Assembly (NCBI GenBank): GCA_947179155.2
Contig: OX359265.1
Location: forward strand, 60,676,754 to 60,740,753
Reading direction: 5' to 3'
Length of the DNA stretch: 64,000 nucleotides
Origin: Hedera helix
Lineage: Eukaryota; Streptophyta; Magnoliopsida; Apiales; Araliaceae
A program made the translations under genes and the position numbers. The notes below the pieces were generated by a model. That model saw only the letters and a program-made list of their open reading frames with translations, searched no databases and was not told the DNA's origin. Below are positions 1 through 13,645 of the stretch, one piece after another; position 1 is the first letter of the stretch; the number at the start of each line of letters is the position of its first letter.

Positions 1-26
1 GATTTTTTTTACTTTCAATATTTCAG

Positions 27-3000
27 AGATACTGGACTTCTGTGATTTTTTGTCTCCGACTCCAGAGGAGCAAGCATCGCGCAATGCTGCTGTAGAATGT
101 GTTTTTGATGTCATTAAATATATCTGGCCCAACTGTGAGGTATATATGGCTGATTCTCTCTCTACCTCTCTGTCTAATCATATTTAGATAATATTTGATT
201 AAGTAAGATTTAATTATATGCAAAACTTTTCAGGTAGAAGTTTTTGGGTCGTTCAAGACTGGGCTTTACCTTCCAAGCAGCGATATTGATGTAATTTTAT
301 TGCTTCCTTCCTTTCTTCCGAAATTATTAATTATGAATCTATACATCTGGTGCCTGGTGGGAATAAATCCCATTCAAAGTTCAGACATTCAGTTGTACCA
401 TGAAATCATGTATCCTCTAGTTGTGGAGATCATTTTATTTTATTTTATTTTTGGTGTAAAACTGTTCTAGTTTACTGTTTATTTTTAGTTATATTAACAA
501 AACGATGTGAAGTGGAAGTTCAGCAGCTTCAGCTATTTAATGCTGGGGTGTAATAAAATGTTTACCTTCTAATTTTTTTGCTTAATGAAGTATTGTTAAG
601 CACATCTTGTCTACTCTGCCAAGAATCCAAATTTCATACTCTCCTGAAATTGGCATGCTGCAACGCCTTTACTGTTCATATCTACCATCTCTCGTGCCAA
701 CGTCACCACCAGTTGCAAACATGAACCATATCCCCTCGCCTTATTTGGTCCCTGAGAATTCCTATCCCCTGCAACCAAAAGGATGGACCGTCTATGTTTT
801 TGTTTTAATTTCAAGTGCTTCATGTTTGATCAGAAATTTGAAATTGATTATGTTTTTAAATTATCTACATACTAAAAGAGTAATTCTTAATCATGTTGCT
901 TGCTTATTGTTAAATTATTCTTAAGAGTTTTTTTGGTGCTCTCCAATTATTTCACAGTTTCCTAGTAAGGCATATTTTATAATTTATACATTATCTCTTG
1001 GGAATTGTGCTTTGTATAACTTAGTTGTGTTTTATTAAGAAGTATTAAAAAGTGTTTTGATGTTTATCTCTAGACATGAAGCTTTTGATTGCTTGCTGAA
1101 TTTTAGGTTGTGATTATGGGGTCTAATATCAGAAGTCCTCAAGTAGGCTTAATGGCTCTCTCCAGGGCCCTGTCGCAAAGAGGCGTGGCAAAGAAGATAC
1201 AGGTATGATAATTGAAATATTAATATCATCAGATTTATTTTCAAATGTAATGTGTGCTGATATATACTTTTTGTGTTCATACCAGGTAATTGCAAAGGCT
1301 CGCGTGCCAATTATCAAATTTGTGGAGAAGAGAAGTGGGATTTCATTTGACATAAGGTCAAATATCCATAATCTTTTCATAACTTTTGGATTTGAATATA
1401 TTCAGTTATAGCCTTTTAGCGTAAATTTTGTCATTATTGTTTTGTACAACTTTATTCTTTTAACTTTTAAGGAACATCTTAATATTATTATTAAGCATTC
1501 TTTGTTTCATGGTTATCTTTTAGATTGTTATAGCATTTTATTTGTACGTGACTAGATTTTCCCCTTTCCTTCCATCTTATTCTAAATAACTGGTTTTTTT
1601 TTTTATCTCCAAAATAGAAAAAATTGAATTTCCCTAAAGATTATGAAACATTGATGAAATAATTAGTTGCATTCCTTTTAGAGCGACTTTCATGAGCACC
1701 TAGAATAGGCATTTTTCTTTCTTTCCTTTAATAAAAAAAGAGCCCCCAGCACCACTAGAATAGTGAAATTTTAGCTTGGATATCCAAGAGATAACGTATT
1801 GAATATTTTATTGGTACTTTGACCTAGTGATTTTTTGTTTTAACCTAACTAAATTTGAATTTTACTTAAATAGATTCTAGTTTATATAATGAATGCACAT
1901 GCACGTAATAACGAATGTAATATTATTGTTTCTTACTTAGTTACCTCTATTTCATGTGGTTTATGACTTTATGAATGTTTGTGCGACAACAACGCACTGA
2001 AACAAAGAGTTGTGGTTGCTACGGCGCCCGCCTACATCGCCTTTGGGACATGAACCGTCCTAAAAAGTTGTTTCCCATAGTCTTAGTACTAAGGATATTG
2101 CTACTTTTTTTCTTCTTTTCTATTTTAACTTTTTGCAAATATGCAGTAAAATTTTACCAAAAAGTGGACAACTGTTGTTAATGCTTAGCGTCTGTATTTT
2201 GTCCAGAAACTTAAAGTTCATTATTAGTGAAGCTGATTCATTTCTTGGCAGACAACATATCCTGAACCTGTGAGATTTACTCTAGAAAAGTATTCAAGGA
2301 ACATAATAGTCTAGGTGGTAGATGCAAGGCCAACCTAGGTGGCTAGGTGTACTAGCCTATCCTTTAACTATTTTTTTTAATCTTGGGTGATGTTCATGTG
2401 TTACTATTATCTCGAGAAGTGCTTAAGTTCTGGTGAATTATCTTTTGTTCACAGTTTTGATGTTCATAATGGGCCAAAAGCTGCTGAATTTATTAAGGTT
2501 GGCTCAATCTCTCTCTCCTTTGAGCCCTACTTATCCCTGAGGAGGGGGCGGGGATTGGTTGATAATTTTTGTGTGTGGCTATATTTACTGTTATCATACA
2601 GTTTATTAATTTATGTGGTGCTCTTTTCAGGGTGCTATCTCCAAGTGGCCCCCTTTAAAGCCATTGTGCTTGATATTGAAAGTTTTTCTACAACAAAGAG
2701 AGTTGAATGAGGTGGAGTTTCTTTCAGATCTTATCCAATTTGCTGATAATATTTTCATCACGATCTTCTTTGTTCAAGAGTAATTTAAACTATGTAGGTA
2801 TATTCTGGTGGAATTGGGTCCTACGCGCTCCTTGCCATGCTTATAGCAATGTTGCGGGTAATTGAATCAGAATCTTATTAAAACGTCGATTTTGATCTGA
2901 ACATGCAAGTGCATATGCATCATCAGTTAAATTCTGTATGCTTTTTACATTAATATACTTTTGTATGTGTTGAGTAATGCTTTTTTATTTTTTATTTTTT

Positions 3001-6000
3001 TATACAGTATCTCAATGAATTCCAGGCTTCTCCAGAGCATAATTTGGGAGTCCTTTTGGTACGTGTTTGCGGCAACCATATTGTGTATGCTTTTGGCTGT
3101 TGTCTCCTTTATGTTGTGAGTCTTGTGACAGTGGCTTCTTTCCCTCCCTCTCTTCTCTCCCGCTAACTGAATTGTATTGGTCAGGAGAAAAATGTTATTA
3201 CACACCAAGGTTCTATCATCTGTATTTCTTATAATTGTTTGGTTCACGTCAAAAGGTGGTAACTTTTTTTTCCCCCTTCTCTGAATTAGTGCTAAAACAG
3301 GATTTATTTCCTTGATTACCTGAATTTCTCAGTGATTTGGGAAATTTGTATATGGACAGTAATAACATGATTTAAGAAAGTACAGGTGCTATAGTTTGAA
3401 ATCTGCTATGGGGTTGGTAAATCTGGATACAACCATCATAATCAATGAATTAACTGTAGTATCTTTTTAAGCAGACATTTAAGCAAGTAGCATGAATGAA
3501 TCTACAGCGTTGAGTTTCTCAGATCAGGTATTTAATTTTGGAAATCGATGTTTGCAAGTGAAAATTTGTAGAGAACTTGGTGCCTCTTCCAGTACATATT
3601 ATAGTCGATCTAAAGTAGCAAGGGAATGACAGAAGGAACCTGGAAGAGTTTTATCTGAGGGATTCACGCTGTTAGGGATTTAATGATACCTTCGGTTTAT
3701 AAAGAGAACGTTTAAGGTAATTGTTAGACCATTTACGCTCTGGCTGACCATGGTATGCCTATTTTACAAGGAATATGGAGAATCTGAGATAGTATAAATA
3801 TTCATTTCCTATGTTAGGTAATGAGTTTTGGCCCCAGTTCAATAGAAAATTCTTTTTTTTTTTGTTGCTAAAGTAGTTCAATAGAAATTTCTTTAACGCA
3901 ATATTTGGCATTATTGGATTTGAGGGCTTTTTTTTTTCTATGTTCCGAATTGTAATTTATTATAATTTAATTGGTACGTTAATTATGTGCATGGTATATA
4001 TCATTATGCTGGCCCACGACACAACGTTAAAATGGGTCAAAGGGAATCCACAGTTCCACACATATTTTTTTAACCAAATAGGTCAGAAAATTCTCAGTTC
4101 CACGTATTGTACAAAAGCTTGTTTAGATGTCATGATAGCTTGATAAATGCACTACAAAAGTGTTTTATTTTTGAAGTCATTTCAACTGTTATACCATTTT
4201 GATATCTTTTATATCAATCTTTGGGAAACAATTTAAGGCAACTCAAAGATATGACGAGGTTTCATATCCAAAGAAAGAAAGACTGATGTGACGACTCTAT
4301 TGAATATCTTGAAGTTGAAGATGCTTATGAAATTTATAAATGGAAATTTTATGATTACACATCCCCGTTTTGGGCAATTTAAGTTTGTTATATAATACTA
4401 AATCTACAGTTGAAAGAGTATTATTTTTGAAATCTACTTGCATCAGGTGATCCTTGGGACTGCAATTTCTACTATAATTCTTCTGTATGTCCCTTTCTTG
4501 GACACGGAAATAAAAATAAGCATATGCAATGTGAATTGACCCAACTCATCAATTACATTCACTATTGTATGAAATATGTATTGCATTTCATTTAGTACAG
4601 TATCTACAGCTATGAAATTAGATTTTGTTGGTGTCTTAAAATTGCCATTTAGCACAGTTAGGTATCTATGCTTATGGGATTTCTATACTTTTGACTAATT
4701 TGTTGTTTATGGAGGTAGGTAAATTTCTTTGATGTTTATGGGCGCAAATTGAACACATCCGATGTTGGTGTATCTTGCAATGGTGCAGGAATCTTTTTCT
4801 TCAAGAATAGCAAAGGGTAAGAAAACTGTGAGATATAAAAATAATTTTTGGCTTCCCCTTGTGATGTTGACTAAGGTTGTGTCATTGAATTTTATAGTAT
4901 TCTGTTTTATGATTTTTATATAAAGTTAGTTTGATGGTTAATTATTGGTTTTTCATTTTTTTGTCTATCCTCTAGGTTTCTAATTAAAGGCCGGCCGGCT
5001 CTAATCTCCATTGAGGACCCACAGGTTAACTCAAAAGTTTCTTTATGTTTTATTTCCAATTTTTGAAAGAACTCTTGGGGAAACTCAGATTAACAAACAT
5101 AGTTCATTTATTAACAAACATCGTTCCTGATGTGAAAATTAGCGTCGGTAAGCATCTAGTTTTACATTCTTTGGGTCATGGTGGAATTGAATGCTTTCAC
5201 TGCACCACTGTGGTAGAGAGCAGTGAGATTGGAACAACTGTAGAATTATGTTGTATAATCCTTTCCCCTCAAAAAACCATATTTCTTTTCAGTATATTGA
5301 CAGGAGATGCTTTTGTGATGATAGGCACCGGATAATGATATAGGGAAGAACTCCTTCAACTATTTTCAGGTCAGTATTAGTTGATTTTCATTTTGTACTA
5401 TCTTTCTACTTATATGTCAGAATGAAATAATAATAGTTCTTTGATAATTGTGAAAGCACAGATGTTATCCAATGCGTGATGTGGCAGTATCGTTACAATA
5501 CGTGTTGCAACTTGTTTATAGTCTATGTTTTGGCAAATTGATTATGCGGTTTCTTAAAAAAATTTCAAGAGTTCAAATTGTATCACTAAAATAAGTATTG
5601 ATGTTTATGAGGTAAGACAATAACTAGTTATGTGGTGTTATAGTTGACTCTTTTAGAGTTCTTTCAGATATGATTCTACCATCAACACTGTCCAAAAAAT
5701 ATAATAAAAAGTTATTTGTCATTGGTTCTGTTGTATTTCCCTCTCAAACAAATGACGTGTTTTTGGCCTGTCAAAGGGGCACCTTCTGGTGATTAATGGT
5801 ATTTCTTCCTGCATTTTGGGCAAGGGATATTGAACTAGTGACCGCAATATTCTTGGAAAATTTATTTGAAGGACTAGTTCGTCTTTCCTTTTCAATTGAC
5901 CTTTATTAACTTAACCATTGATGGCTACCTTTTGATGATGAATTTAGTCACTTTTTGGTTGACTTATAGTGACAATGAGAACTCAGGCCTACATTGTCTT

Positions 6001-6840
6001 ATTAGTTTATTTCTGCAAAACTATAAGGTCAAAAAATCATGAAGCTTTTCCAGTGGATGGTATTACAATGGCCCTGACAAAGTACTCCTGGTCTAGAGCC
6101 CAGATGACTGACCTCAATTTTGAGGAGTTCACTTTTATTCATTAAAGGCCTGAAGAAAATTATCTGAGAAAACATCATAGATGTATAACTTGCGAATTGA
6201 AAATGGATTAGTTTTTAAGTGAGGTTTACAGCTGATGGTCTTCATATAGTCGGTGCAAATGTCTGACGAATCACAATTTCTTCCACAGTTGAATGAAAAC
6301 TAACTTTCTTGGTGTTGGGCACTGCAGGTAAGATCTGCTTTTGCGATGGCTTTCTCGACGCTGACAAATGTGAAGACCATCATGGCTCTTGGCCCCAACA
6401 GGAGCATTCTAGGTACCATAATAAGACCTGACGCAATACTATTAGAACGAAAAGGAGGGTGTAATGGGGAGGTGACATTTAATAACTTGCTCCCCGGAGC
6501 AGGAGAGCCATTGCAGCAAGAATATAATGATCAGCGGGGTTTCTATTGCAATTGGCAGTTAGATAATGAAGAAGAGCCACTTTCCCGAGGAAAGTTGATT
6601 GTTGAAGATGGTAGTGCACAGTCATCTGGAATGAAGAGGAAGGTTTCTAAGGTGAAGAAGCTTGTTAAGAAGCTTAAAGACAGTGGAGATGTAGGGGTGT
6701 TCAGACATGAAGAAAGTGCTTCCAGGAACGAGAAGGGTGTTAAGAAGAAGCGATGGAGACGTTCACGACATGGTTGTGATGAAAATGATTTTGGTCATCA
6801 TAGAGGCGGTGGAGGTTCGCAATTGAGTCGTACATGTTGA
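27..6840 (+). CDS. Non-canonical poly(A) RNA polymerase, TRF4/5 (PAPD5/7) type, 5' end outside window
   Basis: Twelve exons read in one continuous frame: 27-139, 234-290, 1107-1202, 1286-1356, 2455-2497, 2631-2711, 2798-2857, 3008-3058, 4719-4816, 4976-5024, 5325-5369, 6328-6840. All introns are GT-AG, and the exons total 425 codons including stop plus two bases of a split codon. The second exon carries the nucleotidyltransferase signature VEVFGSFKTGLYLPSSDID, with the GS turn and the first two catalytic aspartates. Later exons give VPIIKFVEKRSGI, the PAP-associated region (LCLILKVFLQQRELNE, VYSGGIGSYALLAML) and VSCNGAGIFFFKNSKG. The C-terminus is basic (KRKVSKVKKLVKKLKDSG) and ends at a TGA. 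Family members add short A-tails to aberrant nuclear RNAs for exosome decay; that role is inferred from homology. The upstream exons lie beyond the left edge. The intron 3059-4718 is unusually long, about 1.7 kb. Confidence 0.88.
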
Positions 6841-8255
6841 ATTATCTTTTCATGCAGGTATTCCTGCATTTATTGATCATCCTACCATAACTCCATTGCT
6901 GGTTCAGTTGTGGTTTGGGATTCCCAAATTTGACGACATGATCAGCTAAACACGGTAGGGAAAGATGATGTGTTTATTTCAATTATGGAGACGACCCATC
7001 AGTTTCTGTGGAAAAGATTTCCAGCACCTTGTGTTGCCAGGACCTTGTATACTGTCGTTGCAAGTCAATTTAATGCTGAACTGTCAAAATGCGATGGCGT
7101 ATGAATCACGCTCATACCAGGTTAACATATTCAAAGCTGTCCTTGAGGTTAGATGGCAAAAGATGTAGAATTGTGACCAATTTAAGTAAATCAGAGTTGT
7201 TCGCAACAGCTATGCTATATTAATCTTCATTAATTGTTGTTGTTTGTAAATTTCATTTTGTGCTAATTGTACTCTGGCTTTTTTATGGGAAGAACACTGG
7301 AAGACCTATATACCTCCTTTTGTTTTTGTCATAGACAAACAGTGGACTGTAGGAGCCAGAAGGATGTTTGGTGTTATTACACCAGAATTTTCAGCCTCTT
7401 TAGTGGGAAACAAGTATTTGTTGTATGGGAGCTACGAAATAAATAGCATTCCTAAGAGTCTCCGGCTCCTACAATACTACTATTAAAATGTTTGAAAACT
7501 AAATGTGGATCAATGTAATATAGTTGTGTAACACTGGAACTTGAAAAAGTCAAGGGAATAGGAAAAGAAAGTGAAATCTAAAATTTTATTGAAGTATTTC
7601 TATTCATTTTTAACATCATTATATATTAACGTTGTTTTTAATAATATTGAATTTTTTTAAAGTATCGATGACTAAATTTATTTTTATCGGGATAAATGTA
7701 TTTTTTTTCCTTTTCCTTTCTTTGCAGCCGTATTTTTCAAGTTCCAAAGCCTTAGAAAAAGTGTATGTTAAAGTAATTGAATCTACTTGCACTAAAAATA
7801 TTTCTCTTTTTTAAATTTGTTGTGCACACTATAAAATCAAGAGTTTTAAATGGTATGATACAGAGAACTTTATATTTTTCATAAATATATATATATTGTG
7901 TCACTTTGTCATTTCTAGCCATATTCTAGTTAAAGACCAACCTTCTCATACTAGCAATAGTTATAATTTCGAACGAATTTATACTCTTAAAATTTGAATA
8001 ACTATAGTATCTTTTATTTATCATTGATTCTAATTATGAATATATAAATAATTAATTGATGTATTTATCACAAACAAAAATCCAATGTAGAGTAAATCTT
8101 TTTCCAATGTATAAAAAAGAACATTTAGAAGAGGGAAAATGTAAAAACTTGAGCGCAAGTGTAATAAGTACTCAAGTAGTCTGTTTATCTGTCCTGTCTT
8201 GCTTTCGTTATAGGAGTATTTCATACTAGTACTCCTACTAATTTATTTAGGTGCT
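6841..8255. other. 3' UTR of the poly(A) polymerase gene and intergenic spacer
   Basis: No gene is visible. The first part is probably 3' UTR, with an AATAAA-like signal near 7438-7444. The remainder is AT-rich spacer leading to the CMP-KDO synthetase gene. Short ORFs here have no recognisable domain. Confidence 0.5.
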
Positions 8256-11169
8256 ATGCAAGAGCAAGAGTTTCCTCGTCGCACTAACAATCGGAACTGG
8301 CACCCAAAGTTTCATACTCAAAACATTACAACCATAAACCCAATGCCGATTGGTAATTCATCTTCCCCTTCAACTACGACTTCTAAACAATGGATTGTAA
8401 ACGGCCTTGCCGTCGGAGCTGTCATTGCGGTGGCTTGGCGCTCATATCCGCCGATCCACTAAATTCCGGAACCGGGTCGTCGGAATTATACCCGCCCGAT
8501 TCGCTTCCTCTCGATTCCAAGGCAAACCTCTCGTTCAGATCCTCGGCAAGCCCATGATCCAGGTCATCTGTCCCCATTATACTTCGTTTTCTTTCTTATA
8601 ATTGTATTTGTTTTTCGATAATTCGACACTATTGTTGAGTCTTTCTGTTGTTTAATTATATGTTAGCTTGAGTAACGTGGTTGCATTAACATTTTAGTAG
8701 ATTATTTACGATTTAAGTTTGTCATTGTATAGGTCTTGTTTCTCTCTCTGCCCAATTAAATTGAACCAACAAGTTTGGCATGGGATTGTGAAATGAAGTG
8801 AAATGAACTGTTTGTTAATTGCTTCACTTAACCTATTATAGGATCTTTTACAGAGAACATGGGAACGTGCAAAATTGGCTTCAACATTGGATCATGTTGG
8901 TATGTCTCGAGCTCAATCTAATTTTATTTGTTTTCTATCTGCGTTTGATTGAATGACATTTTCAGCAAATTTGTTATCTCAAGGCTATAAAGGGTGTATA
9001 AGTATTAGTTCTTGTGTACGCAAATGATGTAGTACTGTAGTAGCAATGTTCATTGCCTTATGGTGTACCATCTTTTGGGTTTGAATTGTATGCAGGCTAG
9101 ATATGAGCTTCGTATCATAGGCTCCACATTTACCATATGCGAACTTCCGTCAGGCATAAACAACTGTCCTGATTATCACTAAACTGGATTCGGGGCATCA
9201 ATACATATTAAAACAGTTCTGAATCATTTTGAACTCGTTTTAACCCAGATTCCACACATGCACATGCACACACACTCTCACTCTCACTCTCACACTCTCA
9301 CTCTCCCGCTCTTAATATTTTTTTCCTATTTAAGTGCTCATTCATCTATTTCCTAATTTAGTTGTGGCCACGGATGATGAAAAAATTGCTGACTGCTGTC
9401 GAAGATTTGGTGCTCATGTTATAATGACATCCGAATCTTGCCGAAATGGTAAAGTCCATTCTTGTTACCCTTGCTATTTCCAAAATCTCAATTATGTATG
9501 TTGATAATTTGCATATAATTATCCCTGACAGGTACTGAGCGCTGTAATGAAGCACTGCAAAAGCTTGACAAGAAGTATGACGTTGTTGTCAATATACAGG
9601 GGGATGAACCTCTTATCGAACCTGAAATCATTGATGGGATTGTCAAAGCGTTGCAGGTAGATTTTCATCTGGAAATATGACGCTGTTGTAAATATTCAGA
9701 GCGACACACCTTTTCTTGAGTATGAAACAAATATGGTTGTCAATTTGGTGTTTATTGCATTTGCTTCTTGCTGAAGCGTAAACAAGTAGCTTTTGCTAAA
9801 TTCAAATTTCCATGAATGTTTCTATAAGTACTCAGATACAGAATGTGCTTTTAGAAATACAATAGAACATTGATTTAGATGGAATGACCTTTCTTTATGT
9901 TATTTGAACCAAATATTCTTTCGGAATGCTTTCTCTCTCAAGTTTATTATTTTGTGAAGGCTGCTCCAGATGCAGTGTTTAGCACTGCTGTCACATCCCT
10001 AAAACCAGAAGATGCATTTGATCCAAATCGTGTGAAATGTGTGGTGGATAATCATGGCTATGCAATCTATTTCTCACGAGGACTGATTCCACATAACAAG
10101 TTAGTAGTGCCTTTGCTTTGTTATATATCTGGTTGCAGGAGTTCTTTTTATCTCTTATGGTCTTACATACCAAAACTTGATGTGTGTACCTGATGGATGT
10201 AGGTCAGGGAAGGTCAATCCCCAATTTCCATACTTGCTTCATCTTGGGATTCAGGTATTAAACCAGCATGTTTTTTTCTACATTTGTTGCATGTCTCTAC
10301 ATTAACAAGTCACTTTGTAATTAAATAATGCTATGTTTCTAATTTCTTCCAGAGCTATGATTCAAAGTTCCTCAGAATATATCCAGAGCTGCCACCTACC
10401 CCTCTGCAACTAGAAGAAGATCTGGAACAGCTAAAAGTCCTCGAGAATGGATACAAGATGAAGGTGCTAATAATGTTTTCTTCTGTTATTTATTCCTTTG
10501 ACTTGTATCCTTTCCCTTTTATATTTATTATATGATGTGCATGAATATGAATATTAATATGTTCTTGGTGGTATTATTTGAAAAGGGCTATCAACTTCTC
10601 TGTTTTTTAAGTAAAACAACTAATGTAATCTCCTAATTTATCTCTATATTTTCATTCGATATTCTATTCTATTCAAATAAAAGAAATTAGTTCAATTCCT
10701 TAATCCTTACAAACAATCTGGATCACACAGCTTGCTTCTAGTTTATCACGCTATTCATGTTTCTGCTAACTGCTCAGGTTATGACATTCCAGGAAACAGT
10801 ATTGTAGATGTCGTTACACATTTAATACATAGGGATTCTTTTGCTAGGGTTGTCCAGAATTGCTCTTTATATTTCCAGCCATTGAGAGGTTCCTCATTTT
10901 TGACTCGGTAGTGCTTGTATATTTTGTGCGAGTCAATCATCTATAAAAGATGATACTTGCGTAGATACTGAAAATTAATAAAATTGAATGAATAAATATG
11001 GAGAATAGATGATTACAAATTTCAATCTCCATGGGAGAAGTGTCAAAATTAGATGATGTATTACTTTTTCTTGCAGGTGATAAAAGTTGACCATAACTCT
11101 CATGGTGTTGACACCCCAGAAGATGTTGAAAAGGTAGAACATTTTATGCGTGAGAGAAACTTGTCTTAG
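8256..11169 (+). CDS. KDSB: 3-deoxy-manno-octulosonate cytidylyltransferase (CMP-KDO synthetase), exon 1 frameshifted
   Basis: Activates KDO with CTP to CMP-KDO for rhamnogalacturonan II synthesis; the plant enzyme is membrane-anchored, usually mitochondrial. Eight exons: 8256-8562, 8854-8899, 9362-9448, 9532-9656, 9960-10099, 10203-10254, 10353-10463, 11077-11169. Recognisable segments are VVGIIPARFASSRFQGKPL (nucleotide binding), QRTWERAK, VVATDDEKIADCCRRFGAH, VVNIQGDEPLIEPEII and a C-terminus with HNSHGVDTPEDVEK. The N-terminus from ATG 8256 has a hydrophobic stretch (WIVNGLAVGAVIAVAW) as in known KDSB anchors. That frame stops at 8460-8462, while the catalytic domain continues one base later in the next frame. 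The exons total 961 nt; removing one base near 8433-8440 gives 320 codons and joins the anchor to the catalytic domain. The catalytic frame has a TAA at 8398-8400, and its first in-frame ATG is at 8551, after the nucleotide-binding motif. Either a real disrupting insertion or a sequence error. Confidence 0.88.
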
Positions 11170-12966
11170 TTCTGGCAGATGCAAGAAGAGGTTGTTTAGC
11201 GTATATTGGAAAATTGGTAGGTATCTTTCTTAAACTCTGATTCTTTCTGCTTTCCGACGAGGGTAGTAGTTGGATATTTATGCCTCAATTCTTGCAATCT
11301 TTTTTTTTTCACCCCGAGTTAGAAACTTGAAGTGTTTGTGACCCTTTTATGGGTCGTTTTCCATGATCAAACAATTCTGTATATTAGCAGATATCATCTT
11401 ACTCAATGAGAAGCTGCAGATCTTTGAAACAGGAATGAAGTTTGAACCCATATGTTGTTGATTGTGCCATAAATTATGGCTTCCAATCACGTATTGAGGA
11501 ATTAAATCTGGTTCCTTTTGGTAAGGAGAACAATGTCATACTTACTTAATTTCAAATTATACTATTGTTATTGATTTTTGAAAATTAATTTGAAATATTT
11601 TCACGAAACAATAAATCATATACTAATAAGTAGTAATTATTTTTTATATAATTTATAATAGTCATCACTGAATTGCTTACAATTAAATTAATTTGTGTCA
11701 ATTTTAAGTTTAAAAATGTTTGAAATTAATTATTAAAAAAATCAATAATAATCTTATATATTTGGAAGGGGGATATTACTTACTAGTACACATGGGAAAG
11801 GAGCATGGAGGTGGCTTCCCATTTCGAATTGAAACTTACAATCAATCCGCCGATGGGTTCATAGGTTGACCATATTAAATTAAAAATTGTAGTGAAATCA
11901 AGACACAGGAGGGAGGGGCTGCTAGACTTTTTCTTACTAAATACAGTGCTGCACAAACTTGGGCAGAGGGAGAGAAAAGGTAAGGACCACCTATGTTAAT
12001 GTTGCGTACCAAAAGAAGAAATGGATTGTGGGGATTGGGGAATAGAAAAACCAAATGACAAGCCTGGAAGCCTACTATTAGTCTGTTACTACGAACCTTA
12101 AGAAAAAGAATAGGGTTAGGAGTGAGACCAAGTACCTATTATTAGGAGTACTAGCTAGTAATGGCAGATTTTTTGATTTGATGTGCGAGTTTGCTTGTGT
12201 GTTTACCCTGGAAATAGGAGCAGAAGTAGGCAGCAGGAGGAGGAGGGCAGTTGGATGGGATGGAAATTTGGATTCCATAATTCAAGTATTAGAAATTGGA
12301 TCATAAAATGATTGACATTTCAACAGCTAGCTACTTTTATTTATCTACAGAAACGACTATATGGAGCTTAAAGCAGTATTAACAAGATACTAACAAATAT
12401 ATGGCATCCATCCCAATATAATAAGTGGTCGTGTTTAAATGTAAACCAAAAAAAAAAGTTTTTTATTCTTTATTCTTGAAAACATAGTCAAGTAAGTAAG
12501 TAGTTAGATCAAGATCTTATTTCAATATATATAGTGATAAGATGATGGTATTTTGATTTTGAAAATGGCAGCATGCAGCACTCTTTCAAAAACTAAAAAT
12601 AGGACTGTCCAATTTAAGATGGGGAAGCTAAGGGAGTAGTGACACTACTGAGTACATGAGTCTATCAGTTTACTTATATTACAAGAAAGATCGAGAGAGA
12701 AATTAAGTTAATACATACACTCTGAAAGCACTTGCAAATCTATATATATGAAATTAGCATTAATATAGAATATTTAGGATGATTATACCCTAGTTTAGAC
12801 GCCTGCCAAATTCTCCATAAAAAATAAGATGGTATATATATAGGAGGGAGAAGTATTCTGTTTCTGAAATCAAAGATACTGATATCCCCACGATGCCATT
12901 ATATATATATTCTTGTTCCATTGCATAATAATAGTAATAGTTATAGTAATAGTAGAAGTACTAGTG
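11170..12966. other. Intergenic, AT-rich, no gene seen
   Basis: The first part is presumably the 3' UTR of the CMP-KDO synthetase gene. The right end may hold the 3' UTR of the dynein light chain gene on the minus strand. A segment at about 11570-11760 resembles one at about 54775-54970: both share GTCAATTTTAA..TTTAAAAATGTTT and a region of TAAATCATATAC/AATAATAAAA type. This suggests scattered copies of one short transposon family. No coding sequence with a recognisable domain was found. Confidence 0.4.
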
Positions 12967-13573
12967 CTATATATGATGGATGGATGATTCACGGGGTTGT
13001 TTGAGTGAGGAGTTGGACCTCTGTCTTGAAGAGAAGGAAAGAGAGATTGTGAGGATGGTCGAGAGAGAAGTAGAGGAAACGTGTGTCACGAACGATCCGA
13101 AGCTCTTCCCCACTATGCAGTGCCACACCGGTCCATATACTGATTCAAACTCCTAAATTCATAAACAAAATCATCACCAATAATTAAACCCCCTCAATTA
13201 ATTTACTCAGTTTTCCCAGGCCAGTATATATTAGTGAGAGCATGCATTGAAATATACATAAATTAATTTATAATTATAATTAACAGGAAAGGTAGGTGAT
13301 GGAGGTGAGATATATATATACCTGTACCTTTTTGAGGGCAAGAGTGAGGAGGGAGGGTTTGGGGGATGATGTTGTTGTGTGATGGAGATGGAGGAGGGAT
13401 GAGGTGCAATGAAGGGCATGGTCTTGCATGGTTGGGGGCATATCAGCTGATCCCAATCGCACCAACAACTGATCATGATTAGGATTATGGGAGGAATTAT
13501 TATAATTCCTGGATTTCACCTGCAACTTATTCTTATCCTTCTCCTCCTCCTCATTCCTTATTGTCTTCTCCAT
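12967..13573 (-). pseudogene. LC8-type dynein light chain with a frameshifting deletion in the last exon
   Basis: Two exons on the minus strand: 13573-13328 (ATG at 13573) and 13152 down to the stop, with a GT donor at 13327 and an AG acceptor at 13154-13153. Exon 1 has a low-complexity acidic/Asn-rich head, then SADMPPTMQDHALHCTSSLL and LTLALKK. Exon 2 begins EFESVYGPVWHCIVGKSFGS, the hallmark LC8 strand. After FVTH the reading frame is lost. The next conserved strand, FLYFSLDH..LLFKTEVQLL, continues in another frame to a TGA at 12991-12989. Coding length is 410 nt, so a loss of about 10 nt in the VTH-xxGG-FLYF loop fits both the phase and the missing residues. Without correction the protein reads an unrelated tail to a TAG at 12969-12967 (143 aa), and the last LC8 strands are lost. 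Plants lack dynein heavy chains, so the native partner is uncertain. An assembly indel is the alternative. Confidence 0.8.
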
Positions 13574-13599
13574 GTAGTTTTCTCTTAATTCTTAGCTTG

Positions 13600-13603
13600 A
13601 ATT

Positions 13604-13634
<31 letters not shown>

Positions 13635-13645
13635 AAGGGAGAGTA
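13600..13645. repeat. GT/GA microsatellite in the 5' leader of the dynein light chain gene
   Basis: A (GT)n run is followed by a (GA)n run just upstream of the minus-strand ATG. On the transcribed strand this is a CT-rich leader, common in plant 5' UTRs. Confidence 0.7.

Noticed and set aside
8407..8601. Alternative start for KDSB in the catalytic frame
   Set aside because: The apparent start at 8407 is TTG, and the frame has a TAA nine bases upstream; the first in-frame ATG (8551) is after the nucleotide-binding motif, so it cannot give a working enzyme.
12078..12278. Minus-strand 66-codon ORF
   Set aside because: Low-complexity composition and no domain; lies in spacer downstream of the dynein light chain.
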